From positions 1,833,501-1,897,500 of the forward strand of contig NZ_CP058595.1 of the NCBI RefSeq assembly GCF_013402795.1: a DNA stretch of 64,000 nt, read 5' to 3'. Positions 1-9,107 of this stretch are shown piece by piece. Positions within the stretch are counted from its first letter, which is position 1, and every line of letters starts with the position of its first letter. This stretch comes from Costertonia aggregata (GTDB taxonomy: Bacteria; Bacteroidota; Bacteroidia; Flavobacteriales; Flavobacteriaceae). The notes below the pieces were generated by a model, which worked only from the letters and a program-made list of their open reading frames with translations, did not search any database and was not told the origin of the DNA. Both the position numbers and the translations under genes were made by a program.

Positions 1-2
1 GT

Positions 3-665
3 GGTACACAGGATATATTTTTGGAAAACGACATCCAAACCACATTTCAGCCTTTGTATAAAGACGAGAAACTGTTCGTCATCTATCAGAACGGATTGGG
101 CAACTTTGAAATAAGTGTCATTGACACCGGTACCAACTCGGTCATAAAACAGTTATCATATCAAAATAGGGCGCCAAGTCTCGGCATTGATGATGCTGGC
201 GATGTTATCGTGTTGACGAGCGATAACGGGAATGACACCCAATACGACATGTATGATATAAACACATTGGAGATTAAGGAGCAGAAAAATATTTCGTTGA
301 ACCAAATTTTCTCCGCCGGCCCCTTGGAAGGCAGGGTAGTGGATGATAAACTGTATTACTCCAACGCATATTCCCAACCATCCCCGATAATTTTTGGGCC
401 TGCTTTGTTCGATTTTGATACCGATATTAAAACGGTTGTGGATATGATACGTATCGTGGACCAGATAGAAATGGAAATCGGGGAAAGGATAACCCTTATT
501 TCCCAAGGTTATGATCCGGCGACCGATTTGTTTCTTATTGGTTACGGAATTTCAAATACTACAAATTTAAGAGACGGTGGAGTTCTTATGATTTCTACTG
601 ATGGTGAGCTGGTCAAGAGAATTGAAGTGCCGTTCATACCGACCTATTTTGTTAAGATGGACTAA
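3..665 (+). CDS. C-terminal part of a beta-propeller-like protein (5' end outside window)
   Basis: The reading frame is open from the window edge, so this is the 3' part of a longer gene; the TTG at 21 is probably an internal codon. The visible residues alternate short beta-strand-like segments with turns (for example NGLGNFEISVIDTG, DDAGDVIVLTSDNG, DPATDLFLIGYG), as in repeated blades of a propeller. No catalytic motif is visible and I cannot assign a function. It converges on the endonuclease-like gene on the other strand, with a 4-base overlap of the 3' ends. Confidence 0.6.
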   Translation, partial: GTQDIFLENDIQTTFQPLYKDEKLFVIYQNGLGNFEISVIDTGTNSVIKQLSYQNRAPSLGIDDAGDVIVLTSDNGNDTQYDMYDINTLEIKEQKNISLNQIFSAGPLEGRVVDDKLYYSNAYSQPSPIIFGPALFDFDTDIKTVVDMIRIVDQIEMEIGERITLISQGYDPATDLFLIGYGISNTTNLRDGGVLMISTDGELVKRIEVPFIPTYFVKMD

Positions 666-1276
666 ACCAATCTTTTCGCCAGCCCGTTTGTCAATAAAAA
701 CTCTAACCGTAAGATGAGGTTGATGGGTTTTTCAACTTTGTTCAGGTTGGAAAAATAGAGATACCCTTCGGTTTTTGCTTTTAGTTCCCTCAATTCTATT
801 TTACCTTGTTCGCCCTCATATGTAGTTAAGTATTCATCCAATACGCTTTTGTCAATATTTCGGTTTTTTAGAAAACCAATCAACTTTTTACGGTTTACAA
901 AAGTAATTTTACATGAGGTAAATGTATTGGGCGCATCGGAATAAATACCCGTGACCAACGCATAAAAATCTGTTTTTTTGGCCGTATCAAAAAGCCATCC
1001 TTCCTTCACCTTTCCATTTTTTTGATAACATAGTTCAAAAGCAAAAGTAGGGAGGTCCTCGTTCACATAGTCCAATTGTGCCTTTTCGTCCAAATAATAG
1101 GATTGTTGGGTAGCACTGTTTTTAAAGATTACATCTATCCCTGCAAGTTGTTGTGCAATATCCGAAACCCGTTCAAAAGTATAATGGTTTAGGTTTTCCT
1201 TATAGTATGTGTCTAACAAAAGTGCCAGTTTTTGCTCTTTTTCCAAGTCTGATTTAAAACTGCTTTTATTGTCCAC
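662..1276 (-). CDS. putative type II restriction endonuclease of the PD-(D/E)XK fold
   Basis: A 204-residue protein, probably the nuclease partner of the adjacent cytosine methyltransferase. I do not recognise a named REase family. It contains a plausible PD-(D/E)XK core: Asp48 in GIDVIF, then Asp63-Glu-Lys65 in LDEKAQLDY, with Glu81 in FAFELCY. Start GTG at 1276 overlaps the methyltransferase stop in TAGTG, so translation is probably coupled and the nuclease is made after the modification enzyme, as expected for R-M control. The function is inferred from position plus the motif; an accessory protein without nuclease activity is possible. Confidence 0.55.
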   Translation of the reverse strand: MDNKSSFKSDLEKEQKLALLLDTYYKENLNHYTFERVSDIAQQLAGIDVIFKNSATQQSYYLDEKAQLDYVNEDLPTFAFELCYQKNGKVKEGWLFDTAKKTDFYALVTGIYSDAPNTFTSCKITFVNRKKLIGFLKNRNIDKSVLDEYLTTYEGEQGKIELRELKAKTEGYLYFSNLNKVEKPINLILRLEFLLTNGLAKRLV

Positions 1277-2508
1277 TAGGGTTTGGAATTGATTTTTTCA
1301 AAGAGTGATTTCCCGAGCCGCTCCACCACCCCGACTACTAGCGCATTACCCATAAAAAAGGCACGTTTGGTATCGCTTATCCCTTTGAGTTGGGTGTGGT
1401 TGTCCGGGAACATGTTAAGTCTTTCCAACTCGACCGGTGTTAATCGCCGTAGACCTTTTTTGGTCTGCACCACATGTTTGAACCTAGAGGGGCTTTTGCC
1501 CCCTTCACCTGTAATGATGGTACGCGAGGCGTTATCCAAAGCATCGGGAAAAACCATGCTACCTTCACTGTAGTTATAGGTAAATCCGTTTTTTGCCGTG
1601 CGTCTCTCTTTTTTTGCTCCCTTTAAGTACTCCCATTTGGGAAAATCGATATCAGAAATATAGAAATCATCGGTAACTTCACCGTTAAGGAGAATATCGC
1701 CCAAAACCGTTTTTTTGCCCTCATAATTTGGGCTTGTTTTTAGGGTATGTACTTTCCTGTCAATAAAAACACCTGTGTTTTCAAAGGGGGATAATTTTTT
1801 ACCGGTGTTGAATTCCTTGGAAAGTTGCACAAGGTCTTGTTCAATAGTAAAAGATGCTATTTTCGTTGATGGGTTCGCTACTGGAAACGCGTTGGCAATG
1901 GTACCCGATAAAAGCATCCAGTCCAAGGCATCATCCTTTTTTATAGATTGATATGCTTGGGTAGATTTATGATAACCCAGGAAAAAAATACGCCTTCTAC
2001 GTTGGGGCATCCCATAGTCGGCAGCATTTACAATTCGCCATTCCACGGCATAGCCGAGCTCGTCCATACTTTTGAGCATAATGGCAAAATCTCGCCCCCG
2101 CTGGTTTGATGGTGATTTGAGAAGACGGTCTACATTTTCTAAAAAGAGATATTTGGGAGGGTTCTTTTTTTGGGAAAGAATACGATGAATACTCCACCAT
2201 AACACCCCTTTTTTACCAATGAGCCCTTTTGAATTTTGAAGGGTAGTAGCGACCGAATAATCCTGACAAGGAAAACCGCCTACCAAAACATCGGCATCCG
2301 GAATTTCTGAAGTTGGTACTTCGGAAATATCTTGATTGCTGTGGTTTTCATCTCCAAACCGGGCTTCGTATACCATTGATGCATGTTGGGTCTTTGTACT
2401 TGGCTCCCATTGGTTGCTCCAAACCACTTCGTAGTCCCCGCTTTTTTCAAGCCCCAAACGAAAACCGCCAACACCCGCAAATAGTTCTATGACCTTCAGT
2501 TTTTTCAT
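1276..2508 (-). CDS. DNA (cytosine-5-)-methyltransferase
   Basis: Transfers methyl from S-adenosylmethionine to C5 of cytosine in a specific DNA site. All key motifs of the Dcm/HhaI class are present in order: motif I FAGVGGF (residues 10-16), motif IV GGFPCQ with catalytic Cys81, motif VI ENVDRL (124-129), motif VIII QRRRR (169-173), then a target-recognition region at about 200-340, motif IX (TPVELERLNMFP) and motif X (GNALVVGVV). At 410 residues the length is normal. It is the first gene of a two-gene R-M unit. The target sequence cannot be read from the protein. Confidence 0.95.
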   Translation of the reverse strand: MKKLKVIELFAGVGGFRLGLEKSGDYEVVWSNQWEPSTKTQHASMVYEARFGDENHSNQDISEVPTSEIPDADVLVGGFPCQDYSVATTLQNSKGLIGKKGVLWWSIHRILSQKKNPPKYLFLENVDRLLKSPSNQRGRDFAIMLKSMDELGYAVEWRIVNAADYGMPQRRRRIFFLGYHKSTQAYQSIKKDDALDWMLLSGTIANAFPVANPSTKIASFTIEQDLVQLSKEFNTGKKLSPFENTGVFIDRKVHTLKTSPNYEGKKTVLGDILLNGEVTDDFYISDIDFPKWEYLKGAKKERRTAKNGFTYNYSEGSMVFPDALDNASRTIITGEGGKSPSRFKHVVQTKKGLRRLTPVELERLNMFPDNHTQLKGISDTKRAFFMGNALVVGVVERLGKSLFEKINSKP

Positions 2509-2573
2509 AGCATGCTAAATTAATTAAATTTATTGGTCCTGCCGGTTTATCATCAATACCTAAAAGGATATTG

Positions 2574-2581
2574 TATTTTTA
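2574..2581 (+). promoter_or_regulatory. probable -7 promoter box TATTTTTA
   Basis: The sequence TATTTTTA lies 16 bases before the ATG of the NlpC/P60 lipoprotein. The same box, in the same position, precedes the antiporter (19469) and the M28 peptidase (28840), and it fits the Bacteroidota -7 form TAnnTTTG except for the last base. No clear -33 TTG was found. Confidence 0.4.
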
Positions 2582-2597
2582 CACAAAAGATAATCAT

Positions 2598-3785
2598 ATG
2601 AGTTTAAAGCATAGTTACCTTCTTTTACTGACATTTGCTCTTTTAGGCTGCGAAAATGGTAGTCCAAAAAAAGTGAATGTAGTACAAACCATAATAGAGC
2701 AGGTAAAAGCAGATTTTGCTCCCGATAAACGTGTTGCTGTTTTTTCTATTGATGTAGTGGAGAACGAAAAAGGGTATATTTTGAAAGGGGAAAGCGATAT
2801 GCCCAAAGCGGTAACCTTTTTGAAGGACCGGCTCTTAGCCGAAAACATATCTTTCGTAGATAGCATTCAGCTTTTACCATCAGTTGATTTAGGGGATAAA
2901 ACGAGCGGACTAATACGAATTTCAGTGGCAAATCTAAGAAGCAACCCAAAACATTCGGCAGAGTTGGCCACACAAGCTACGTTGGGGACACCTGTGAAAA
3001 TATTGAAGAAAGTAGGGGATTGGTTTTATATACAAACCCCGGATAAGTATTTAGCTTGGGTAGACGCGGGCGGCATCACTCCCATGACGGCACGACAGAT
3101 GAACGATTGGAAATCTGCCGATAAAATAATCTATACCAAAACCTATGGGCATTCGTATACCGGTCCCAATAATGATAATGTGGTATCGGATTTGGTCGCA
3201 GGAAATATTTTGTCGGTTTTAAAGTATGCCGATAAATTTTATATTGTGCAGTATCCAGATGGTCGGCAGGCCTATGTTGCCAAAGATGAATCCCAAGAAT
3301 ATGACGCATGGTTGAACAATTTGAACCCCAATCCTGATGCTTTGGTGGAAACCTCAAAAAAATTGATGGGCGTACCCTACTTGTGGGGCGGTACATCAAC
3401 CAAGGGAATGGATTGTAGCGGATATACTAAGACCGTTTATTTTTTAAACGGGATGGTTATACCTAGGGATGCTTCACAACAAGTGCATGCAGGTAAACCA
3501 ATTGATTCTACAAAGAATTTTGAAAACCTACAGCGGGGAGACCTACTCTTTTTTGGTAAAAAAGCCACAGATTCAACCAAAGAAAAAGTAGTTCATGTAG
3601 GTATGTGGATCGGTGATAATGAGTTTATACACGCATCTGAAATGGTACGTATAAGTAGCATGGACGAAAGTGCGACCAATTATGACGAATTCAACAAAAA
3701 CAGGTATTTGCGTACCAAACGCATTTTAAAGGAAGATGACGATTTGCTCATCAACCTCGCTCGAACCGCTGTTTTTAAGGATTAG
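2598..3785 (+). CDS. NlpC/P60 family lipoprotein with SH3-like domains
   Basis: A probable murein peptide hydrolase (C40 family, gamma-D-glutamyl-diamino acid endopeptidase type) anchored in the envelope. Start ATG 2598 gives a lipoprotein signal ending LLGC; the earlier TTG at 2571 would add residues before the signal and overlaps the promoter box. After about 90 unassigned residues come SH3-like segments (about 105-225), then the NlpC/P60 domain: catalytic Cys273 in DCSGY, His333 in VVHVG and a further His345. It is a single gene, divergent from the methyltransferase. Substrate is inferred from the family. Confidence 0.88.
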   Translation: MSLKHSYLLLLTFALLGCENGSPKKVNVVQTIIEQVKADFAPDKRVAVFSIDVVENEKGYILKGESDMPKAVTFLKDRLLAENISFVDSIQLLPSVDLGDKTSGLIRISVANLRSNPKHSAELATQATLGTPVKILKKVGDWFYIQTPDKYLAWVDAGGITPMTARQMNDWKSADKIIYTKTYGHSYTGPNNDNVVSDLVAGNILSVLKYADKFYIVQYPDGRQAYVAKDESQEYDAWLNNLNPNPDALVETSKKLMGVPYLWGGTSTKGMDCSGYTKTVYFLNGMVIPRDASQQVHAGKPIDSTKNFENLQRGDLLFFGKKATDSTKEKVVHVGMWIGDNEFIHASEMVRISSMDESATNYDEFNKNRYLRTKRILKEDDDLLINLARTAVFKD

Positions 3786-3935
3786 GTAATCAAGTAATAA
3801 CTTATCTTATTACTCTATAAACTATTGTTATTCAAGACATAAATATACATTTCTCGTAAATGCACTCGATTTTTACGCTACATAAAAGTTCGCTAGAAAA
3901 CACTTATAAACAGAACAGTATTACTGATTTTGAAT

Positions 3936-4655
3936 TTATCCGAAAATCCGCTGTACTATTTCCGATTTTTTATCTCTACTGACAGTAACCTTGCGATTTC
4001 CTAAATGTAGAAGATTTCCCTCTACCGATTTGACCTTGGTGACGTTTACGATGTAGGATTTATGACAGCGCATGAATTTATCTTGCGGCAATATATCCTC
4101 AAGTTCCTTGAGGCTCATAAGCGTTACAAAGCCTTCCTCTGCGGTTATGATACGCACATATTCTTTTAGACCTTCCACAAACATGATGTCCCTGTGTAGT
4201 ACTTTGATCAATTTTGAATCTGCTTTTATAGAAAGAAAACCTTCGTTTGCGTTCACGGTATTTTTACCGATGTGCGAAACTTCAAGATGATATTTTTTCA
4301 ATTGCTCCTTTGCCTTATTGACTGCTTGCAGAAACCGTTCAAAGGAAAAAGGTTTTAGCAAATAATCGACTGCATCTAGTCCAAAAGCCTCCACGGCATG
4401 TTCCGAATAGGCCGTGGTGAATATGGTCACCGGTTTGTTCTTAAGGGTCTTCAATAAATTTATACCGCTTAACGTTGGCATTTGTATGTCTAGGAACAAT
4501 AGGTCCGTTTTCCCTTGGTTCAAGATATCAATGGCAGCTAAGGGGCATTTTACCTTGTCCATTATTTCAAGGCCCGGAATTTGTTCAACATAATTCTCGA
4601 GTAGGTTCAGTGCTAAAAATTCATCGTCTACCAATAAGACTTTAATCACGCTCAT
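3936..4655 (-). CDS. LytTR family response regulator
   Basis: A 239-residue two-component regulator with an N-terminal receiver (phospho-acceptor Asp56 in LFLDIQMP, Lys in LLKPF) and a C-terminal LytTR DNA-binding domain ending in the typical RCHKSYIVN and VSRDKK segments. Its ATG overlaps the TGA of the upstream histidine kinase by 4 bases, so the two are one operon and partners. Target genes are unknown; the nearest divergent gene encodes a small lipoprotein at 5907. Confidence 0.93.
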   Translation of the reverse strand: MSVIKVLLVDDEFLALNLLENYVEQIPGLEIMDKVKCPLAAIDILNQGKTDLLFLDIQMPTLSGINLLKTLKNKPVTIFTTAYSEHAVEAFGLDAVDYLLKPFSFERFLQAVNKAKEQLKKYHLEVSHIGKNTVNANEGFLSIKADSKLIKVLHRDIMFVEGLKEYVRIITAEEGFVTLMSLKELEDILPQDKFMRCHKSYIVNVTKVKSVEGNLLHLGNRKVTVSRDKKSEIVQRIFG

Positions 4656-5665
4656 AGATTTTCCAATTTTTGGATATTAAGTAAGACCTCGAATTCGTTT
4701 CCATTGTCCATAACGCTAAAAGTGTGCCTATTGGGATATTTAAGCCCCAATCTTTTTTTAATGTTCTCCAGCCCAACACCGCCTACGGTATCTTTTTGTA
4801 CGTTGGCTTTGCTCGTTGAATTGATGGTGGTAAAACGAAGGCCATTATCCCGAACTTCTAGAATTATCTTCGCATAGGCCTCCGGATTAGTTGCAAAATC
4901 ACCGTGTTTGATACAGTTCTCAACAATAGGGAGCAACATCATAGGCTCTATTTTTTGATTCGAGATGTCACCCAACACTTCAAATTCAATCGTTATAGGT
5001 TTCTCTTGCGTTGATCGGTAGAGTTCCAAATACTTTTTTATATGTCGTATCTCATCATTGATAAAAACCTTCTCTTTTTGACCTTCATAGATACTATATC
5101 GCAGTAAATCGGCTAGATTGAGTACCATTTTTGGTGCTTTGTCCGACTTGACAACGGTGAGCGAATAAATGTTGTTCAATGCGTTGAACAAAAAATGGGG
5201 GTTGATCTGTGCTTTTAAATACATTAATTGGGCCTCGTTATGCTCGTTTAACAACAACTGTGTTCGCTTATCCCGTTCAATACGATTTTCTAGAATGTGG
5301 AAAATCGTGCTCACCAGCATTGCAAGCATAAGTGTTACGCTTACGACACGGGCTTCCTTGTTTGCGGCACTACCGGGAATCAATGCGTAGTATTTCTCAA
5401 AATCGGGCACTACGAAATACATTTTAACACTAAAAAAAAAGATAAAGAAAATGATGGATGTCACGAAAAAGTACACATATTTTTTTTTCTCCAAATATTG
5501 GTTTACGGCCAAATGTCCATAGGCATAATAATGTAGTATCAAAATGGGTGCCATGGCCAACGTATGGCGAAGGGCATACCAAAAATCAAGGTTGTTCGCC
5601 TTAAGTACCGTTGACATGGTAAAGTAAACTGTCCATAAAAGAAAATGCAGGAGTATACGGTTCAT
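4652..5665 (-). CDS. LytS-type sensor histidine kinase
   Basis: A membrane sensor kinase of the His_kinase (PF06580) type. Starting at ATG 5665 the protein begins with a hydrophobic helix; the upstream in-frame start at 5713 adds 16 unlikely residues. About four membrane segments occupy the first 140 residues, followed by a short coiled-coil and the phospho-acceptor motif NPHFLFNALNNIYSL, then the ATPase region (ENCIKHGDF and GGVGLENIKKRL). It is the first gene of a two-gene operon with the LytTR regulator. The signal it senses is unknown. Confidence 0.92.
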   Translation of the reverse strand: MNRILLHFLLWTVYFTMSTVLKANNLDFWYALRHTLAMAPILILHYYAYGHLAVNQYLEKKKYVYFFVTSIIFFIFFFSVKMYFVVPDFEKYYALIPGSAANKEARVVSVTLMLAMLVSTIFHILENRIERDKRTQLLLNEHNEAQLMYLKAQINPHFLFNALNNIYSLTVVKSDKAPKMVLNLADLLRYSIYEGQKEKVFINDEIRHIKKYLELYRSTQEKPITIEFEVLGDISNQKIEPMMLLPIVENCIKHGDFATNPEAYAKIILEVRDNGLRFTTINSTSKANVQKDTVGGVGLENIKKRLGLKYPNRHTFSVMDNGNEFEVLLNIQKLENL

Positions 5666-5906
5666 CTTAAAAATTTCTACAGGGAAAATACTTATTTTAA
5701 CTTCGACACTCAAGGTCTTTCAACAAAGGGCTCGAATACTTCAACTAATAGTCATAAACCATCAAGAATCTGTAGATGGTTTGTGGTTTTCATATTATAC
5801 TTAGATTTTGGCAACTGGTTAGAAATTATGCGCCATAGGTTGAAAAGGTTTTCGAATGCGCTTAAAAGTACACAGATTTGCTTCATAAACCTTTAAATCT
5901 TTTAAT

Positions 5907-6635
5907 ATGAAAACTTTTAGATTAAGTCCGATTCTTTTAGGAATAGCGGTTACGGTGTTCTTCTCGTGCGACAGGGAAGAGAACAATTTTGGTGACGCGG
6001 TACAGGTAACCGAAGAAGAAGCGTTGGAACTCGTACAGACTTCCCTGACGTCCGATGCTTATGGAATGAACGTTCAGGCAGAAGATGCTTTGGCCTTGAA
6101 CAATGGGGACACCTCAAAGATCAAGTACGAGTGTGGTGTCCTTAACTCAAAATCCATGGAACGCAGTAGTGCCATTAATGCCCCCGTTAGCTTTACGCAC
6201 TCCATAGAATATCTATTTACATTAGTATGCGAAGAAGGGCAATCAAAGGCGTTCGCTATTGAATTTGATGGTAACGGCACTTACAGTTCGCCAAGGTTAC
6301 AGTCCGATGACACGATAAGCTACCAAGCGGTTTTGGGCAACATCGTTTCCTCCGAAGGTCCGTATGTGTATAATAGTTCTTTTGTGCGTGAAGGCACACA
6401 AACTACTCGTATCGCTAGTAGAACAAAGAATTTCGACAGCACACTTTCAATAGAAAGTAATGCCGTAGCCATAGATAAGGACACTAGGGAACTATTAGGA
6501 GGGTCCGCTACCTTCTCATTGCAAGGAACTTTGGGTAGTGGGGAAACCTTTAGCTATGCCGGGACCATTACCTTCAAAGGGAACGGTGCGGCAACTATCA
6601 ATATCAATGGAAACACCTATAACGTTCAGATATAA
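5907..6635 (+). CDS. lipoprotein of unknown function
   Basis: A 242-residue protein with a lipoprotein signal (FFSC, lipid on Cys20) followed by an acidic linker and a beta-rich domain whose end repeats Gly/Thr-rich strands (ATFSLQGTLGSGETFSYAG). I recognise no family. It stands alone, transcribed away from the LytS/LytTR operon. An envelope location is likely. Confidence 0.8.
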   Translation: MKTFRLSPILLGIAVTVFFSCDREENNFGDAVQVTEEEALELVQTSLTSDAYGMNVQAEDALALNNGDTSKIKYECGVLNSKSMERSSAINAPVSFTHSIEYLFTLVCEEGQSKAFAIEFDGNGTYSSPRLQSDDTISYQAVLGNIVSSEGPYVYNSSFVREGTQTTRIASRTKNFDSTLSIESNAVAIDKDTRELLGGSATFSLQGTLGSGETFSYAGTITFKGNGAATININGNTYNVQI

Positions 6636-6757
6636 TAGGTTTCTTCTTCTTTAGACTGTTCAGATAAAAATATTGGGCTCGGCCGTGCGATTAGCGTTCG
6701 GCCGGACCTCAATATGGTTTGGGGCAGCATATTGTTTCATCTAAATATATTGTGATT

Positions 6758-7342
6758 ATGAAAAATTTGATTTTTACCATCACCGTACCCCTGTTCTTTT
6801 TTCTTTTTACACCGGAAAGTGAGGCACAAGTCGTTCGCAGGCACAGAGCACGAGTAGTGATGGGCAAACCAACGGTAAAAGTAGCAGGCCAACGTATGCG
6901 TACAAGAAGAAGGGTCAGACGACGGACCTATCGTAGAATCGCCAGAAGAACGCTACATACAATTCCGATCGGCACTCGTGCCCTGCTACATAAAAAAACG
7001 AAGTATTATCCAATTAACGGCTATTATTTTATAAGGAAAAATGCGGGCTATGTCAGTGTGCTCCCGCCCATAGGATTTCGAGTTGCTACCATTCCTTGGG
7101 CGTATTCCAGGATAATGGTATCTGGTCGATCCTATTTTTACGCTAACGGCATATACTATCAGCAGGTAGGAAAATACTATGAAATATCGGAGCCACCCAT
7201 CGGTGCGAGGATTACCGATTTGCCCGAAGAATACGAAGAGAAGACCATAGATGGGAAAACTTACTATGCCTTTGATGATCAGCTATACGTTTCTTCCGAG
7301 AAGGGGTACAGGCTTGTCGGATTTTTGGATGATGAATCCTGA
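6758..7342 (+). CDS. DUF6515-like secreted protein with an arginine-rich N-terminus
   Basis: Starting at ATG 6758 the protein begins with a signal peptide ending SEAQ. A strongly basic stretch follows (residues about 22-60, many Arg in RTRRRVRRRTYRRIARR), then three repeats of the pattern GxxYYxxxxxGY plus PPIGxRVxxLP typical of DUF6515 proteins of Bacteroidota. The function of the family is unknown. The Arg-rich region could bind acidic polymers or the envelope (inference). Confidence 0.8.
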   Translation: MKNLIFTITVPLFFFLFTPESEAQVVRRHRARVVMGKPTVKVAGQRMRTRRRVRRRTYRRIARRTLHTIPIGTRALLHKKTKYYPINGYYFIRKNAGYVSVLPPIGFRVATIPWAYSRIMVSGRSYFYANGIYYQQVGKYYEISEPPIGARITDLPEEYEEKTIDGKTYYAFDDQLYVSSEKGYRLVGFLDDES

Positions 7343-7412
7343 TGATGGTAATCCGACCCTGGTGAAATGGTACTCTATATGAACCTATTAAAAACCCAAT
7401 AACAAGAAAAAA

Positions 7413-7511
7413 ATGGCCGATATTTATATTTTAGGGACAATAGTGTTCGGTGGTATACTATTTTACCTGATGAGCCGAATATCCAAAAAACAAAATAACA
7501 AGAAGCCATAA
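7413..7511 (+). CDS. small membrane protein, 32 aa
   Basis: A short frame, ATG 7413 to TAA 7511, encodes one hydrophobic helix (YILGTIVFGGILFYLMS) followed by a basic tail rich in Lys and Asn, the usual look of a single-span small membrane protein. It lies 70 bases after the DUF6515 gene and 10 bases before the next ATG, so it fits a three-gene transcript. There is no homology evidence. Confidence 0.5.
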   Translation: MADIYILGTIVFGGILFYLMSRISKKQNNKKP

Positions 7512-7521
7512 TGTTATACTT

Positions 7522-8904
7522 ATGAAAAAATTCCTCCTCCTCCTGTATTTAATCTGTCATGTTGTTCAGGCACAATTTCCGCCAGAGAATCCACACCTTG
7601 TCAATTCCCCGTTTCCTGCTGTGCACAACGGTAGCTACCGTCAGGGAAACACCAGTCTACCTGCCTTTGGACCTGGCGACACTTTGAAAGTTGCGTTCGC
7701 AGAGACTCCCAAAGACCGGGTCTCACCATGGCTTTTGTATTCGGAACCATATCCCAATGGACAGTATACCATTTGGGGCAGTACAAGCACCCATATTTTC
7801 AAGGCGATTTCCACAAAAAACGAATTTAGGGTCGTTAGCGATTACCAAATTGATAAAAACCCATGGATAAATGATTTGAGCTGGTCGTTCTTAATGCTGC
7901 CCGACCATCAAGTATTGACCTATGATGATAATCACCTTTTTCTTTTCGGTGAAGAGGATATTTCCGACCCAAAATCGAAAATCGTATTGCTAAAGAAGAT
8001 GACGATGCCAAAAAGTATAAAGTCGCTTTCCAAACTATGTAGGTTGTATGACGGCAGTATAGCTTTTGCCGCTAGGGACGGATTGATAGGTGTTATAGAT
8101 GCTAAGGATTTTACATTGAAGGCTACCTATCAAATTCCGTTAAAACGTGGTGAAAAAGCATATCATAATGATTATGCCGTTGATGATAATGGGAATTTAT
8201 TTATTTCTACAACACATAAAATGATCAGCATTCAATGGAATGGAAAAACTGTAGTTCCCAAATGGGAGGTATCCATGGATTTTGGTGGTAACCGTTTTCA
8301 GGGCATTGGGACCACTCCTACATTATTGGGCTCAGGAAACGGTGACAAACTTGTTTGTGTGGTCGACAGTCAAAAGCCAGCTCGGATGCTAAGCTTTTGG
8401 AGAGACGAAATACCTACGGACTGGAAAGGTCTTAAAGATTTCGATAAACGTGTAGCTGCGGTCACTATATTACCAGGTTCTAGACCAGCGAGAAAATTTA
8501 TGGCAGCTGTAGAAAACTCGCCAACGGCATTTGGTTATGGTATTGCCTGCGCTCAGTACAATGGCTTTTTAGGACAATCATGCGATACCAAAAAAGGAGT
8601 GTACAAACTGGAGTGGAGACCAGCTACGAATACCATGGATTTAATTTGGTACAGGGATGACATAAATTTAAATAATGTTTTGGTATATAGCACTGCCTCG
8701 AATGCTATCTATGGTTCTGGAAAGGAGAATGATTGCAACTATTATTACTATTCATTGGATTGGGATACCGGTAAAACAATGGTTAGAAAGCAACTTGGCA
8801 CCGATAAACGGTTTGATGATCCAGGCGATGCGAATATTGTAGGGCCTGATCGGAGCATCACTTATAATTCCAAAAAATGCTTGGTACGAATTAGACCTGA
8901 ATAA
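7522..8904 (+). CDS. secreted propeller-like protein of unknown function
   Basis: A 460-residue protein with a signal peptide ending VQAQ. The mature part shows repeated strand-turn-strand segments (DDNHLFLFGEED, DGSIAFAARDGLIGVIDA, DDNGNLFISTTHKM) as in a PQQ- or SMP30-like propeller, with several Trp and Asp but no recognised catalytic motif. It directly follows the small membrane protein, probably in one transcript. Periplasmic or outer surface location is inferred. Confidence 0.8.
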   Translation: MKKFLLLLYLICHVVQAQFPPENPHLVNSPFPAVHNGSYRQGNTSLPAFGPGDTLKVAFAETPKDRVSPWLLYSEPYPNGQYTIWGSTSTHIFKAISTKNEFRVVSDYQIDKNPWINDLSWSFLMLPDHQVLTYDDNHLFLFGEEDISDPKSKIVLLKKMTMPKSIKSLSKLCRLYDGSIAFAARDGLIGVIDAKDFTLKATYQIPLKRGEKAYHNDYAVDDNGNLFISTTHKMISIQWNGKTVVPKWEVSMDFGGNRFQGIGTTPTLLGSGNGDKLVCVVDSQKPARMLSFWRDEIPTDWKGLKDFDKRVAAVTILPGSRPARKFMAAVENSPTAFGYGIACAQYNGFLGQSCDTKKGVYKLEWRPATNTMDLIWYRDDINLNNVLVYSTASNAIYGSGKENDCNYYYYSLDWDTGKTMVRKQLGTDKRFDDPGDANIVGPDRSITYNSKKCLVRIRPE

Positions 8905-9107
8905 CTATTCTTTAAATTAAAAAAACAAATCATTAAAAACTAGACATTTATATACATATAGTCTAAGCGTACGATATATAAACAATGGGAAAAACATACA
9001 TTCAGTTTTCGTACTGATTTCGTTTCTAAATCACCCTTTGTTCACAATTAAGTAGTTTTATAGGCGACCCTCGCAAAGCTGACCATTTTGCGACAGTAAA
9101 AGAATAA

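Noticed and set aside
5645-5896. Plus-strand frame of 83 codons
   Set aside because: Runs across the start of the LytS gene on the other strand; no signal or family features.
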